Shown: positions 44,704 to 54,886, counted from the first letter of the stretch. The stretch is DNA of 64,000 nucleotides from Sphingobacterium yanglingense (GCF_004363245.1 NZ_SNYV01000011.1:1178001-1242000); one strand, 5' to 3'. Notes: generated by a model not told the origin, from the sequence alone. Made by a program: numbers and translations.

Positions 44704-45294
44704 TTAAGAGAATAACAGGGCAAACAATAACGTATAGGTAATTCCCATCGTTTTAAAATGATTTCGGATCTTCTTTATAGCTTCCTTCATGTGCGAATGC
44801 ACTGTCTCGTAAGATACCCCCATCTGCTCAGCTGCCTCCTGATATTTCAGTCCCTGTATATGGCACAGTTCGTAAGCAATCCTTTGCTGAGGAGTCAAGG
44901 TGTGTAATGCTTTTTCCAATACGGCTGTAGCCTCCTTCCAATGTACAGTATCCTGAGTTGGATTAATATCGATCTCCGTCTTACGGATGATCTGTTCTTT
45001 AGACTTCGACTCCTGTGCCATTTGTCTCAGGATATTGAAAGAATGATTCCGAACGATACGATTCAGGTAGGCTCCGAAGTTATCGATATCAACCAGTCGC
45101 TCCCGTTTTTGCCATATCTTAAAAAAGATATCCTGCACGACCTCTTCTGCCCAGTATTCAGAATGCGTCAACTTTTTACCGGAGAGATAAACGTAGTTGT
45201 GATACTGTTTAAACAGTAGCGTAAAGGCATGCCTATCACCATCCGCTATTTTTAACAGGAGTCTCTTTTCTTCTTCTAGTAGGTTGTCAGCCAT
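44704..45294 (-). CDS. FecI-like ECF sigma factor
   Basis: 196 aa from the ATG at 45294, preferred because family members start near here; another ATG at 45330 is in frame. Sigma region 2 is FKQYHNYVYLSGKKL to AEEVVQDIFFKIWQ and region 4 is ALHTLTPQQRIAYELCHIQG and YQEAAEQMGVSYETVHSHM. It should direct RNA polymerase to the SusC/SusD/TlpA operon when released by the FecR encoded next. The protein ends in a hydrophobic tail (ITYTLLFALLFS), as does the sigma factor at 57 kb. Confidence 0.95.
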   Translation of the reverse strand: MADNLLEEEKRLLLKIADGDRHAFTLLFKQYHNYVYLSGKKLTHSEYWAEEVVQDIFFKIWQKRERLVDIDNFGAYLNRIVRNHSFNILRQMAQESKSKEQIIRKTEIDINPTQDTVHWKEATAVLEKALHTLTPQQRIAYELCHIQGLKYQEAAEQMGVSYETVHSHMKEAIKKIRNHFKTMGITYTLLFALLFS

Positions 45295-45306
45295 GTGATT
45301 TGCTGT

Positions 45307-45314
45307 CAAAACTA
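45307..45314 (-). promoter_or_regulatory. Candidate -7 box before the ECF sigma gene
   Basis: On the minus strand TAGTTTTG fits TAnnTTTG exactly. A TTTA lies 21 nt upstream as a poor -33 box. If used, the transcript would start within a few bases of the ATG at 45294 and would exclude the longer start at 45330. Confidence 0.3.
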
Positions 45315-45354
45315 CGAAAAAGTTGCTCATTCCATTAAACGAGCGATAAAAAAA

Positions 45355-45381
45355 TAGCGGAGTCTTATCGAAACTCCGCTA
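45355..45381 (-). terminator. Terminator of the second sigma-controlled operon
   Basis: TAGCGGAGT and ACTCCGCTA form a perfect 9-bp stem with a 9-nt loop. On the minus strand it is followed by seven Ts and lies 60 nt after the stop of the propeller gene. Confidence 0.85.
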
Positions 45382-45439
45382 CCTTATAGCTAACAATCAT
45401 CTGTTAGGTCAATCAAAACTCGACAAATAGTGCTATAAA

Positions 45440-47410
45440 TTAATTTGATGGCGTATAGCTCCATAAATCGGTACCCTCCCTGAAGTATATTTTATCGTTC
45501 GTTCCCAGTACCATGAGACTGGCATTTTCCCTTAGTTCTTTCAGCTCATCCTTTATAGGATCATAACTATACAGTCTATCGGTAAGCGTAAAATAAATTA
45601 GACCATTGGGATGTGATACAGCTAGACCATTTCTCCAAATGTGGCTTGGCTTGTCCTTGTAACTATAGATTTCTCTTTTAAAGAGCGTTTTTTTTGATTT
45701 CGGATCATATTTTATTAGCGCACCATCAGCAAAGCCCCACAGCCCCTTATCCGGACCTATAAAAAGTCCTGATACTGACCAATAATCTGCTATAGAATCG
45801 GTCCATAGCACCTTCTTGTTTTCTGGATCCCACTCGAATATGCGACCTTTATTTTCCACCGGTACTGACCCCAAGCCTCCAAAGATTGTAGACCCACCGA
45901 TAATATGCCCATCAAATTCTATAAGCGAAGTAATCGCTTGGTTTGGAATGACATTAACAAAACTTTCCAATTTTTCGGTACCAACATTTAGATGCGCAAT
46001 TGCTCCTCCCAACTGGCCATAACCTGTAATTGTCCCAAACAACACCTCGTTTCGGCTTTTCACAGGAAGTACTGCAAATGGCCTATCTTGATTTCTAATA
46101 GCGCCCAAGAATTTAGGATTCCCTTGACTGGTACTCCATGGCTTGGTCACGTCATAGGCAAATACCTCCGCTTTCGTATAGTTGCCAAAATAAATCGTAT
46201 TCCCCATACTATTCATTCCTTCGGTCTGATGAAGACCTGGATAGTCTGCATGCTCTTCGGTATTAGGGTCAAAAGTACCGTGGTTTCCAGCTAGATACCC
46301 AGCGCTCCAAATTTTCCCATCTGGTCCCCAAAAAATCGACTGTATACTAATAGGTGCTTTAGGGACATCCAATAAAACCTCTCTTACTATTTGTCCTGTT
46401 TTCACATTTATAGTCAACACTTTATGTGTACTGGTCAACACCTTATAATGCCCCTGCTTATCCAAGAAACCAGCCCTCCCTCTACCTTCTATTTTTGCAA
46501 TTTCTTTAGCGATTGGCTTAGCGTGTGCAAAATCCATTACATACAGTTTTCCACCAGCAGCATAATATACGTTCTGCGTTTTATCATCCCTCACCATTGA
46601 TTTTATCTCGATTGAAGGAAGGCGCTGTTCATATTTACCCGAGTTCAGATTATAGACGAAGGTTTCTAAGCCTTTTGCGCTATTTAACCAAGCAAAGATC
46701 CTATCCCCTCCTTTCAGTCCAGGAATTAACTCCATATCATACACAAACTCATGGTCCCTATCTTCCTCTGCCAATAGGTCTCTTTTTTGCTTTGATGCTA
46801 CATCTAACGCTACAAAAGCAGCATGTGAACCCAAACCTGCATATATTGTATTGTTCTTTTCATCATAAGCAATACTTCTTACATACTCTTCGTTGGTTTT
46901 CAAAGCACCATTTCCGACATCCTTAAATCCAGCATTAGGATCATATTCAAACACTTGAGCTCCCGGATAAGTACCTCCATATATCCTTCCATCTCTCCCA
47001 GCCACCAAATCCCAGATCACCTTTTGGTTAGGTAGAGCTAGCCCTAGATCCTTCGCCTCTACATCCCCTAATGTATAGGAATACATCTTGCCGTTTCCCG
47101 AAATGTAAACTCGATTATCAGATGAAACCTCCATATCCCAAGCCCCATCGGTACCTGGCAACAATGAATTGACAATCATCTTATTGGAATCCAGTTCGTA
47201 CCCGATTAAACGAGCAGGAACACCACGTACCACTGTGAATACATACTCCTTCCCTTTACTATCGCTCAGAAAATGACTCCCCTGTATAGCCGCAGCAAAC
47301 ACCTGTGGGCCATGATTCTTAAACTGCGCTATAGATTTTGGGCCCCAGCTGCTTAGGGCAACCATCATAAGCATCACTCTACCAATTTTAAAACTCTTTA
47401 TTTTTAACAT
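45440..47410 (-). CDS. Secreted beta-propeller protein of unknown activity
   Basis: 656 aa. Signal peptide at ~1-29 (VMLMMVALSSWGPKSIAQ). The rest is a long run of propeller blades with repeating small-hydrophobic and xxDxxGRIYGGT-like turns (VAGRDGRIYGGTYPGAQVFE, IFWGPDGKIWSAGYLAGNHG, LFIGPDKGLWGFADGALIKY). I cannot name the family. Exported propellers of this sort include polysaccharide lyases (PL22, PL24, PL25) and binding proteins, but no catalytic residues can be assigned. It is the last gene of the SusC-SusD-lipoprotein operon, so it is the best candidate for the operon's processing enzyme. Confidence 0.7.
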   Translation of the reverse strand: MLKIKSFKIGRVMLMMVALSSWGPKSIAQFKNHGPQVFAAAIQGSHFLSDSKGKEYVFTVVRGVPARLIGYELDSNKMIVNSLLPGTDGAWDMEVSSDNRVYISGNGKMYSYTLGDVEAKDLGLALPNQKVIWDLVAGRDGRIYGGTYPGAQVFEYDPNAGFKDVGNGALKTNEEYVRSIAYDEKNNTIYAGLGSHAAFVALDVASKQKRDLLAEEDRDHEFVYDMELIPGLKGGDRIFAWLNSAKGLETFVYNLNSGKYEQRLPSIEIKSMVRDDKTQNVYYAAGGKLYVMDFAHAKPIAKEIAKIEGRGRAGFLDKQGHYKVLTSTHKVLTINVKTGQIVREVLLDVPKAPISIQSIFWGPDGKIWSAGYLAGNHGTFDPNTEEHADYPGLHQTEGMNSMGNTIYFGNYTKAEVFAYDVTKPWSTSQGNPKFLGAIRNQDRPFAVLPVKSRNEVLFGTITGYGQLGGAIAHLNVGTEKLESFVNVIPNQAITSLIEFDGHIIGGSTIFGGLGSVPVENKGRIFEWDPENKKVLWTDSIADYWSVSGLFIGPDKGLWGFADGALIKYDPKSKKTLFKREIYSYKDKPSHIWRNGLAVSHPNGLIYFTLTDRLYSYDPIKDELKELRENASLMVLGTNDKIYFREGTDLWSYTPSN

Positions 47411-47464
47411 TTAATTTCTCCCGTGTTTTTGCACAATAATTACTCATTTATACTATCATTCAAA

Positions 47465-48145
47465 TCAATAGGCCACTTTCAAGGTACTAATCGGACTATA
47501 GAATGTATCAATACATAACGTATCTGGTTTGTATAGTGTTTTGTACTCCAAAACACTATGTTGCAATAATCTCGTATAGCTCGAACTATTTGTTTTCACC
47601 CCTACAACAAATTCCCTTGGATCATTATTGATATTGATATAGCTCACCTTTGTACCGATCGATGTACTCTCGCTACTTCCCCAATTCATAACTATCCCCT
47701 GATTTGCGGGGGTCCAGGAATGTGACAATAAGGCCCGGTTCATCAACGTACTTACATAACTCGGTCCGTAAGAGGTACTGCTGACATTAGCTGCCAACGA
47801 ACGTACACCATCTGCATGAAAATGCACAACGTCAAAACTATACGCACCTTCCTTCAATGGGATTATAACTGATATAGTATCTATCCCCGGACTTCTGATA
47901 ATCGGAACTTCTATCGAATCCGATTTATTCCGCCAATAGATTTTTGCTTTGTTTATATTCTGATCCGATAAAATCTGCCACTGCAACTTGACCCGTTCAT
48001 TCCCAGGGAAAGCCTTTAGCAATTCGGGTTTTGCCGCATATCGAATTTCACCTGTTTCTAGATACTTGGTATAATCGTTTGATTTAGTACAACTCAAAAC
48101 GCTCCCTATTATTAACAAGTACGCGAATTTTATACAATTTTTCAT
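47465..48145 (-). CDS. DUF4998-like surface lipoprotein
   Basis: 226 aa from the ATG at 48145, which gives a lipoprotein signal (FAYLLIIGSVLSC); the frame continues to a GTG at 48184. The mature part contains a fibronectin/immunoglobulin-like segment (LLKAFPGNERVKLQWQILSD, AKIYWRNKSDSIEVPI, GAYSFDVVHFHADGVRS) characteristic of DUF4998. Such lipoproteins accompany SusCD pairs and are thought to bind glycans at the surface. It follows the DUF4959/DUF5000-like gene by 54 nt. No enzymatic motif is present. Confidence 0.8.
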   Translation of the reverse strand: MKNCIKFAYLLIIGSVLSCTKSNDYTKYLETGEIRYAAKPELLKAFPGNERVKLQWQILSDQNINKAKIYWRNKSDSIEVPIIRSPGIDTISVIIPLKEGAYSFDVVHFHADGVRSLAANVSSTSYGPSYVSTLMNRALLSHSWTPANQGIVMNWGSSESTSIGTKVSYININNDPREFVVGVKTNSSSYTRLLQHSVLEYKTLYKPDTLCIDTFYSPISTLKVAY

Positions 48146-48199
48146 ATATTTTTTTGTCTTTGATACCCTTAAAGCCAACTTCACATTTAAACGCTACAA

Positions 48200-49414
48200 T
48201 TAATTACTCCCCCAAAATGTTATCTCGTGAAAGGCAAAATTTGCACTTCCAGCCCAGTTAGACAACACCTTGAGACGGATATACCGTATTGGCCCTACAT
48301 CAGTCCTTAGACTTACCATATCACCATCTAACCAATACTTCTTATCCTCAGCTGTAACAGGGCTTACCCCCGCAAGATTACCTGATGGTTTGAATTGTTC
48401 ATGTTCTCCTAGCTTTACCCAACCATTCCAACTGCCATCTGCCGGCGGTGGTCCAGGATGTCCCCATACTTCATATTTTTTTGGATTACGATCCGAGAAA
48501 CGATAGTAATTATTCAGCCTCATCCTAGACAATATATACTTGTCACCGATATCAATAGTGATATGCTGTGGCAAAGCTGCGGCATTTGATGTAACAAAAT
48601 ACCGAGAGTAGTACGAAGATGAATAAGGATTGTCATAATCAACCAACACTACATCATCCCATAAAAATTGCCATTGCACGTAGGATAACCCCGGCCAGAT
48701 AGGAGTGTCTCCAGGGAGAAGGACTTCTTTAAACTTCGATTTCGGCACTAGCTTTTCAAACAACGGTTTCATTTGGGCATACAAAGTATCCGAAGTATTT
48801 CCAAACCGATCTTTAATAAATACCCCAAACTTGTTCTCTTCCGATTTCATACCTCTAAATGAATGGCTTAACTTCTCTAATGTGGAATATTCAGAAGCAT
48901 ACTGTACAAAGTCCCCAAGCGAATCATTGTGCATAATAACCATTCCCAAGCGAGCTTCAGAATCATTCCCATCCCACTTTACATTAATCCCTCCAAAGTC
49001 AGGGGAAAGCTTGAGACTTTCGTACACCTTTAGATAAGGAGGTTGTAAACAAGCGAATTCGACCTTTTCGGCCACAGATTTATGATTACTTTTATTTACT
49101 GCGTAAACATCAACCTTGTATGTATCAATCTTGGGTAACCCTTCTATTTCGATCGTTGTCGTGTACTGCGAAGAAACAAACTGCTTTGTCTTTCCATCTG
49201 GCATGTGTACCTCTGCCACCACATGGGATAATGATTTACTAGTCGGCAAGGTATAAGTTACTCTCCCTCCTCCCCATGTAGGTTCTACCCTTACGTTGCT
49301 GACTGGCCCAGTAGGTGCCGCATCTGCTTCTATCGGTCCATGCTTTTCCTCCGAACATCTTATCATCAGTCCCCCTAGCACTATAATCATCGTATATATG
49401 AAAATCTTATTCAT
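48200..49414 (-). CDS. DUF4959/DUF5000-like surface lipoprotein
   Basis: 404 aa from the ATG at 49414 (another at 49426). Lipoprotein signal IIVLGGLMIRC. Then an Ig-like DUF4959 domain (~25-125, NVRVEPTWGGGRVTYTLPTS), a middle DUF5126-like Ig domain (~125-245, YESLKLSPDFGGINVKWDGN), and a C-terminal DUF5000/discoidin-like domain (~265-404, HITIDIGDKYILSRMRLNNY, YEVWGHPGPP, RYIRLKVLSNW). Discoidin-type jelly rolls bind sugars. This three-domain layout is typical of PUL surface glycan-binding proteins. It lies 20 nt after SusD, in the same operon. Confidence 0.82.
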   Translation of the reverse strand: MNKIFIYTMIIVLGGLMIRCSEEKHGPIEADAAPTGPVSNVRVEPTWGGGRVTYTLPTSKSLSHVVAEVHMPDGKTKQFVSSQYTTTIEIEGLPKIDTYKVDVYAVNKSNHKSVAEKVEFACLQPPYLKVYESLKLSPDFGGINVKWDGNDSEARLGMVIMHNDSLGDFVQYASEYSTLEKLSHSFRGMKSEENKFGVFIKDRFGNTSDTLYAQMKPLFEKLVPKSKFKEVLLPGDTPIWPGLSYVQWQFLWDDVVLVDYDNPYSSSYYSRYFVTSNAAALPQHITIDIGDKYILSRMRLNNYYRFSDRNPKKYEVWGHPGPPPADGSWNGWVKLGEHEQFKPSGNLAGVSPVTAEDKKYWLDGDMVSLRTDVGPIRYIRLKVLSNWAGSANFAFHEITFWGSN

Positions 49415-49434
49415 TGCTTTTAACATTAATTAGG

Positions 49435-51399
49435 TTACCATCCTGGATTTTGAACCAGATTAGGATTGGTTTGTAAATTTGATTCCCGTATTGGCCAAAA
49501 GTAATCTCTAGGTGCATTAAAGGTCATATTGTGCAATGTACGTACTCTATAGTAATCTATTTCCGTACTTCCTAGATAGTTCCAGCCCCTGACGGGTTGA
49601 TTTTGTAAGGTTTCTGCAGTTTTCCATCTACGCAAATCCCAGATACGATGCCCTTCAAAAGCCAATTCAATCCCTCTCTCCTGCATAATTATCGCTCGTA
49701 ATCCTTCCTTTGTATTCGGTTTACCTGGATTTCTAGAGTGATTGGTCCAAGACTCGACTACCCCTTTCAGCCCTGCTCTTGTACGTATCATGTCTAGATA
49801 CCTTATAGCTTCCTCTCTTTTATCGGTCTCATTACAAGCTTCTGCATACAACAGATACAAGTCTGCTAGCCTCATTTCAGGTCTAGGATACTTTTCTGTA
49901 GAATACTTCTGTGTACCTATACCAATCTGCTGAAACCTCCAATTGACTAGCTTTTTCGCCCAGTACCCTGTCACGTTATAATACATATCTCTAAGCTTAC
50001 CACTGGGTTGTCCGTTTTTTCCCCTTACATATAGTGCTGTTTGTTCATCGGTGGCACCTGGAGCATTGGCCATGAACCACTTCGCTCCGTCAAACGCAAT
50101 AGAACCATAGAATCGGTTCTCCCTATTAAAATTCAACTTCGCTGTGCGGTAACCTGGCACAATATTGAAACGGTCTGCTACCGTTGCAGCCTTCACTTCA
50201 AACCGCCCTGCATAATCATAATCCAAATCTTCATTGATAGGTACACCATTGTCGGTATAGAACAATTCAGCCATACGCATCGTCACGGACAAATACGAGG
50301 TATAATCGACAGGTGTAGTGATTCGACTATCGATCTGCCCTGCCAAATTAGCATTCTGAATATCGCCAATAACCGTTTCACTATGATTTGTCAGTCCCCA
50401 TATCAATTCCGAATTCCATTTCTCTGTTACCGCTCCGCGGGTATTCATTTGGTAGGTTGTAGAGTCCGAAAGCTTATACCCAAAATCACTAAAATAGTAT
50501 AATTTATGATTTCCGGCTTCAGCGGCTTCAATGGCTAATTTGCCAGCTTCAACAGCCTTTTCCCATTTTGATTGATCGTAATTGGCATTAAACAAAAGTT
50601 GTCCATCCTTGTTCTTAAAATTATTATAGTCCTGATTTCCATTAAAAAGAGGACTTGCTGCCATTACCCAAAGCTTCGTTTTTAATGTCAATACTGTTGT
50701 TCTACTTATACGCCCCGCCTCCGTAGTGACATTTACGATACCATCGGGCAGCTTGGTCGCAGCCTCATCCAATAAGTTTGAAATATAATTTACGACCTCA
50801 TCAACGGGCATTCTTTTTACCCGCATTGTCTCAGGCGATTCACCGATAGGAATAGCTTTATCCATAATAGGAATAGGCCCATACATGCGCAACAGACAGA
50901 AGTGAAAATAAGCTTTCAAAAACTCGACCTCCCCAATCCACCGTTTACGATCTTCAGGCAATAGATCCAGTACCTTACGCTCATCCTTTATATTCTCTAA
51001 AAAAATATTACATTCCCTGATCGCCTGCCAAAAGTTAGAACCATGCTTGTCTCCGTCCCAAAAGTTCACATAAGGTCTAGATACATTCTGTTCACCCAGC
51101 GCTATTTTCCAAGGCGAATCCAAATCATATGTTTCTCTATAGGTCCACATCTCGTCCCCACCTGTAAACATGATATTCGCTACAGCCACACCTCCAGCGT
51201 GAGCTCTTGAAAAGGTATACGAATAACACTTATGCAAAAACTTTTCGGCTTCATGCCTATTTGTAAAAGCATGATCGATTGTAGCCAAACCATCTGGCAC
51301 CACATCTAGATAATCTTTGCAACCACTCGTTGCCAATATTAACAATGCCATTACAGTTAGCTTTTTTATATTTTTCAATGATCTTTTCTCCATTTTCAT
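49435..51399 (-). CDS. SusD/RagB-family lipoprotein
   Basis: 654 aa, a long member. Lipobox ALLILATSGC, then KDYLDVVPDGLATIDHAFTN. Core blocks include AEFLKAYFHFCLLRMYGPIP-type helix (VEFLKAYFHFCLLRMYGPIP), KLWVMAASPLFNGN, and the C-terminal IIMQERGIELAFEGHRIWDL. It pairs with the STN-type SusC 37 nt upstream. The first residues MKMEKRS offer two ATG starts six bases apart. Confidence 0.94.
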   Translation of the reverse strand: MKMEKRSLKNIKKLTVMALLILATSGCKDYLDVVPDGLATIDHAFTNRHEAEKFLHKCYSYTFSRAHAGGVAVANIMFTGGDEMWTYRETYDLDSPWKIALGEQNVSRPYVNFWDGDKHGSNFWQAIRECNIFLENIKDERKVLDLLPEDRKRWIGEVEFLKAYFHFCLLRMYGPIPIMDKAIPIGESPETMRVKRMPVDEVVNYISNLLDEAATKLPDGIVNVTTEAGRISRTTVLTLKTKLWVMAASPLFNGNQDYNNFKNKDGQLLFNANYDQSKWEKAVEAGKLAIEAAEAGNHKLYYFSDFGYKLSDSTTYQMNTRGAVTEKWNSELIWGLTNHSETVIGDIQNANLAGQIDSRITTPVDYTSYLSVTMRMAELFYTDNGVPINEDLDYDYAGRFEVKAATVADRFNIVPGYRTAKLNFNRENRFYGSIAFDGAKWFMANAPGATDEQTALYVRGKNGQPSGKLRDMYYNVTGYWAKKLVNWRFQQIGIGTQKYSTEKYPRPEMRLADLYLLYAEACNETDKREEAIRYLDMIRTRAGLKGVVESWTNHSRNPGKPNTKEGLRAIIMQERGIELAFEGHRIWDLRRWKTAETLQNQPVRGWNYLGSTEIDYYRVRTLHNMTFNAPRDYFWPIRESNLQTNPNLVQNPGW

Positions 51400-51436
51400 A
51401 CGTATCTAATTATTTCTTGAGTTATCTATCCGGACC

Positions 51437-54400
51437 TTAAAAGCCGATATTTACTCCGATATTATATACTCTTTGCAGCGGATATCCCAATCCATTCCCT
51501 CCCATTTCAACATCCCACATTTTAAACTTACTCCATACAAAAAGGTTAGATGCATTGGCGTATATCCTCATGTTACCGACCTTGATACGTTGCAGCAATT
51601 TAGCAGGCATGTTATACCCTAGCTCAACAGATTTTAACCGAAGAAACGCACCATCTCGCATCCACCAGGTCGATGTTTGTGTATTATTAGTGACCAACGT
51701 ACTTGACAGCCTAGGAAAAAACGCATAAACATCACGGTTACTTTCCGACCAATGACTATCCGCAATCCCCTGTAACAAGCCATTCTGCATACCACTATAT
51801 TTAGGATTTACATCCATTGCAAAAGGGGTGATATTGGTAGGGTTTATAAAGAAAGATGATCGGGCAGACCCTTGAAAAAACGAACTAACATCAAAATCCT
51901 TATAACCAAAACTAAAACCAAAACCATAGATCACCTGAGGTGTAGTTGGCATACCAATAGGCACCCTGTCTAGCGTAGTAATCACACCATCACCATTTAT
52001 ATCCCTATATTTAATATCTCCTCCTAGGTAATCACCAAATTGTTTGGGCGAATTCATCACCTCGTAATCATCTATAAACAAGCGCTCAGCGATATAACCA
52101 TATACCTGGCTTACGGGATTCCCAATACGGGACAAATGACTATTCTCTGGCAAGTATTGCGGTTCTTCGTAGACATCATACTTACTGGTTGCATATGTAA
52201 AATTACCTCGGACAGTCAAAAACATATCATTTCCGAAAGTTTTATTATAATCCGTTGCCACCTCAAATCCCTGCGCCTTAGCCTCTCCCACATTGGCCTG
52301 TACTGCCGCCGTAAGCCCGACTTCATTGGGTATAGAGCTCCTCGTCATCAAAATATTTGTACGTCTTTCCCGATAGGCATCAAACTCAATATTCAAGTTC
52401 CTGAATAGTCCCATTTCAAAACCAATATTAGATTTGTATGAAGTCTCCCAGGTAATATCTCTATTTTCATAACGGTCTACCTTTACACCAGGTTTTGTGT
52501 AATCATAGTTATACCCAAAAGAATAACCAGGAGCATTCAAATCCACCAGTGATAAAAAGAAAAAACGATCGGATTCGTTTCCGATTTGATCATTACCGAC
52601 CAAACCATACGTTCCTCTAATTTTAAACTTATTAACGACCGAAGTAATACCGCTAAAGAACTTTTCATTATGAGCGTTCCACGCTAGTCCGATTGAAGGA
52701 AAAAAACCATACTTCTGATCTCCCCAAAAACGTTCAGAGCCATTGTAGCCAAAATTGAACTCCGCAAGGTAGCGCATATCATAGCCATAGGTAAAGCGTC
52801 CCGACACACCTTGATTTCGTTTTGGAAGCGACAATTGAAGTTTTTCAATATTGGAAGTTACTGCTGTACCATCAGCTCTTACCTCAGGATTTGCAGTCTG
52901 GTAATGGGAAGCCAAATAGATCAACGTTGCTCCAATATCATTTTTGCCAATGGAGGTATTATAATTTAATGCAGCCTCCACATAATTGAATTTATTGACA
53001 ATCTTACTTCCTGCAGCATAATCAAGATATTCCCTTCCTCCTTCATCATTTAGTAATTTTAATCCTGTATACCCCTGCTCTTTATCAAATACAGCACTAT
53101 AATAGAATGGTGAATATTGCCTTGTTAGTGAGTGTTCCGAATTACGACGCGTATATCCCATAATGCGTCCTGTCAGTCCCTTTAGCAGAAAGTCAAAATT
53201 TTGCTTGATCTCTCCTTGTACCGTGAGGTATGATCGCTCCGTTAGCTGATATCCAGAAACTGCTTTAGCATAGGGATTGTTATAAAATGCTCCATCCCCT
53301 GGTCTTCTGGCATTCCCAAATAAGACATGGTTTGTAGTGGGGCTCAACTCCTTAGGAAAATAAGCCGGGAACGCTACCGGGTTGGACCATAAAGCTTGAT
53401 TGAATACAAATCCACCACCACCCACTGGACCATTATACTCGTAGAACTGTCCTTGAGTACGTACCGTAGCATCTGTAGATGGAGTCAGTTTAAAATTGAC
53501 ATTGCTTCGCATTTCATAATTAGACGCTTTCACATTACTATTGAAGTTTTGGGATTTGACCTCTCGTATTACACCATTATCAATATTGGCGGTACCAGAT
53601 ATATAATATTGAGCTTTAGATCCACCTCCACTTACGTTACCATTCACTCTCGTATTATTGGTATAATCTCTGATCAACATATCTATCCAATTGTTATTCG
53701 GGTACAAATAAGGATCCCGTCCTAGGCCCGTCATATCAATCTTACTCTGCGGATAAGGTTCCTCAAAGTTTCTTGTTCTTGCCCCCTCATTAGCCAAGGT
53801 CATATAGGTTATATTATCGGCAAGCTTAAAATTATCGGTATTAGAAGATATTGAATTCTCTACCCTTATGTTAAACTTTGTAGGTCCATCTTTACCACTT
53901 TTGGTCGTAACCAAAATTACTCCATTAGCTCCCCGGGCGCCATATAGTGCAGCAGCCGAAGCATCTTTCAAGATAGAGAATCCTTCGATATCATCAGGCT
54001 GTATACGTGCTAGTTCATTAGAAGATATTTCCATCCCGTTCAAAAGAATGAGTGGATCTACTTTACCCGTACCAAAACTGGTAACACCACGAATAAAAAA
54101 CTGTGCATTATCCTGTCCAGGCTCGCCGGACCGTTGATAAGCAATCACACCAGCAACCCTTCCTGCCAACATCGTAGTTAGGTTAGATGTCGGACCTTTC
54201 AGCTCCTTGGGATTTACATTACTTATAGAACCAACCAGAGTTTCCTTTTTCTGCTGACCAAAAGCGACCACAACCACCTCACCTACATCTTCTGATCGCT
54301 CCTCTAGTGTTATATCCACAATCGGTTGAAAAGTATAGTTGACCTGTTGGGTCTCCATGCCCACGATACTATACACAAGTTTTAATGCAGATTTACCCTT

Positions 54401-54886
54401 CGCTTGGGCTTTCAGGACATAATTTCCTTCTAGCCCCGAAGATGTCGTCCCGATTGTTCTATTTCCTTCATCTAGCATCACAATAGTAACACCGGATAAC
54501 GGACTTCCAGTTCCACTAATCACCTTACCCTGTACTTCGACAGTCTCACTTTGAATTTTTCCGTCGGTGTTTTGATCTTTCTTTTTTGTGATAACAATAT
54601 ACTTTCCGTCTCCTTTCGTCGTGTAGTTGAGCGGAAATCCAGCTATCACCTGTTGCACCGCTTCAGTAGCTTTCTTGTTTTCAATCTGTGTGCTCACTTT
54701 ATAACGCTCGATGTCTGCGTATACAAACTGAATTTTCACATTCGAGACTTTCTCAATCCGCTTGAATACAGTGGACAGGGCCTCATCCTTAAAGACAAGC
54801 GATACTCGCTGTTCCTGTGCCCAACTGCCATAGATGGTAAACAAAAAGCAAAACAGCATCAAGAGCCTTTTTTTTCTTTCTTTCAT
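51437..54886 (-). CDS. SusC-like transporter with N-terminal STN domain
   Basis: 1149 aa. Signal peptide (LLMLFCFLFTIYGSWAQ), STN domain at ~27-103 (VSLVFKDEALSTVFKRIEKV, AVQQVIAGFPLNYTTKGDGK), CarboxypepD_reg-like domain (~120-195), TonB-box segment EVVVVAFGQQKKETLVGSI, plug (LAGRVAGVIAYQRSGEPGQ, AALYGARGANGVILVTTKSG) and barrel ending YNIGVNIGF. The STN domain ties it to the FecR encoded just before. A terminator-like hairpin separates it from FecR, so it likely has a separate sigma-dependent promoter. Confidence 0.95.
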   Translation of the reverse strand: MKERKKRLLMLFCFLFTIYGSWAQEQRVSLVFKDEALSTVFKRIEKVSNVKIQFVYADIERYKVSTQIENKKATEAVQQVIAGFPLNYTTKGDGKYIVITKKKDQNTDGKIQSETVEVQGKVISGTGSPLSGVTIVMLDEGNRTIGTTSSGLEGNYVLKAQAKGKSALKLVYSIVGMETQQVNYTFQPIVDITLEERSEDVGEVVVVAFGQQKKETLVGSISNVNPKELKGPTSNLTTMLAGRVAGVIAYQRSGEPGQDNAQFFIRGVTSFGTGKVDPLILLNGMEISSNELARIQPDDIEGFSILKDASAAALYGARGANGVILVTTKSGKDGPTKFNIRVENSISSNTDNFKLADNITYMTLANEGARTRNFEEPYPQSKIDMTGLGRDPYLYPNNNWIDMLIRDYTNNTRVNGNVSGGGSKAQYYISGTANIDNGVIREVKSQNFNSNVKASNYEMRSNVNFKLTPSTDATVRTQGQFYEYNGPVGGGGFVFNQALWSNPVAFPAYFPKELSPTTNHVLFGNARRPGDGAFYNNPYAKAVSGYQLTERSYLTVQGEIKQNFDFLLKGLTGRIMGYTRRNSEHSLTRQYSPFYYSAVFDKEQGYTGLKLLNDEGGREYLDYAAGSKIVNKFNYVEAALNYNTSIGKNDIGATLIYLASHYQTANPEVRADGTAVTSNIEKLQLSLPKRNQGVSGRFTYGYDMRYLAEFNFGYNGSERFWGDQKYGFFPSIGLAWNAHNEKFFSGITSVVNKFKIRGTYGLVGNDQIGNESDRFFFLSLVDLNAPGYSFGYNYDYTKPGVKVDRYENRDITWETSYKSNIGFEMGLFRNLNIEFDAYRERRTNILMTRSSIPNEVGLTAAVQANVGEAKAQGFEVATDYNKTFGNDMFLTVRGNFTYATSKYDVYEEPQYLPENSHLSRIGNPVSQVYGYIAERLFIDDYEVMNSPKQFGDYLGGDIKYRDINGDGVITTLDRVPIGMPTTPQVIYGFGFSFGYKDFDVSSFFQGSARSSFFINPTNITPFAMDVNPKYSGMQNGLLQGIADSHWSESNRDVYAFFPRLSSTLVTNNTQTSTWWMRDGAFLRLKSVELGYNMPAKLLQRIKVGNMRIYANASNLFVWSKFKMWDVEMGGNGLGYPLQRVYNIGVNIGF

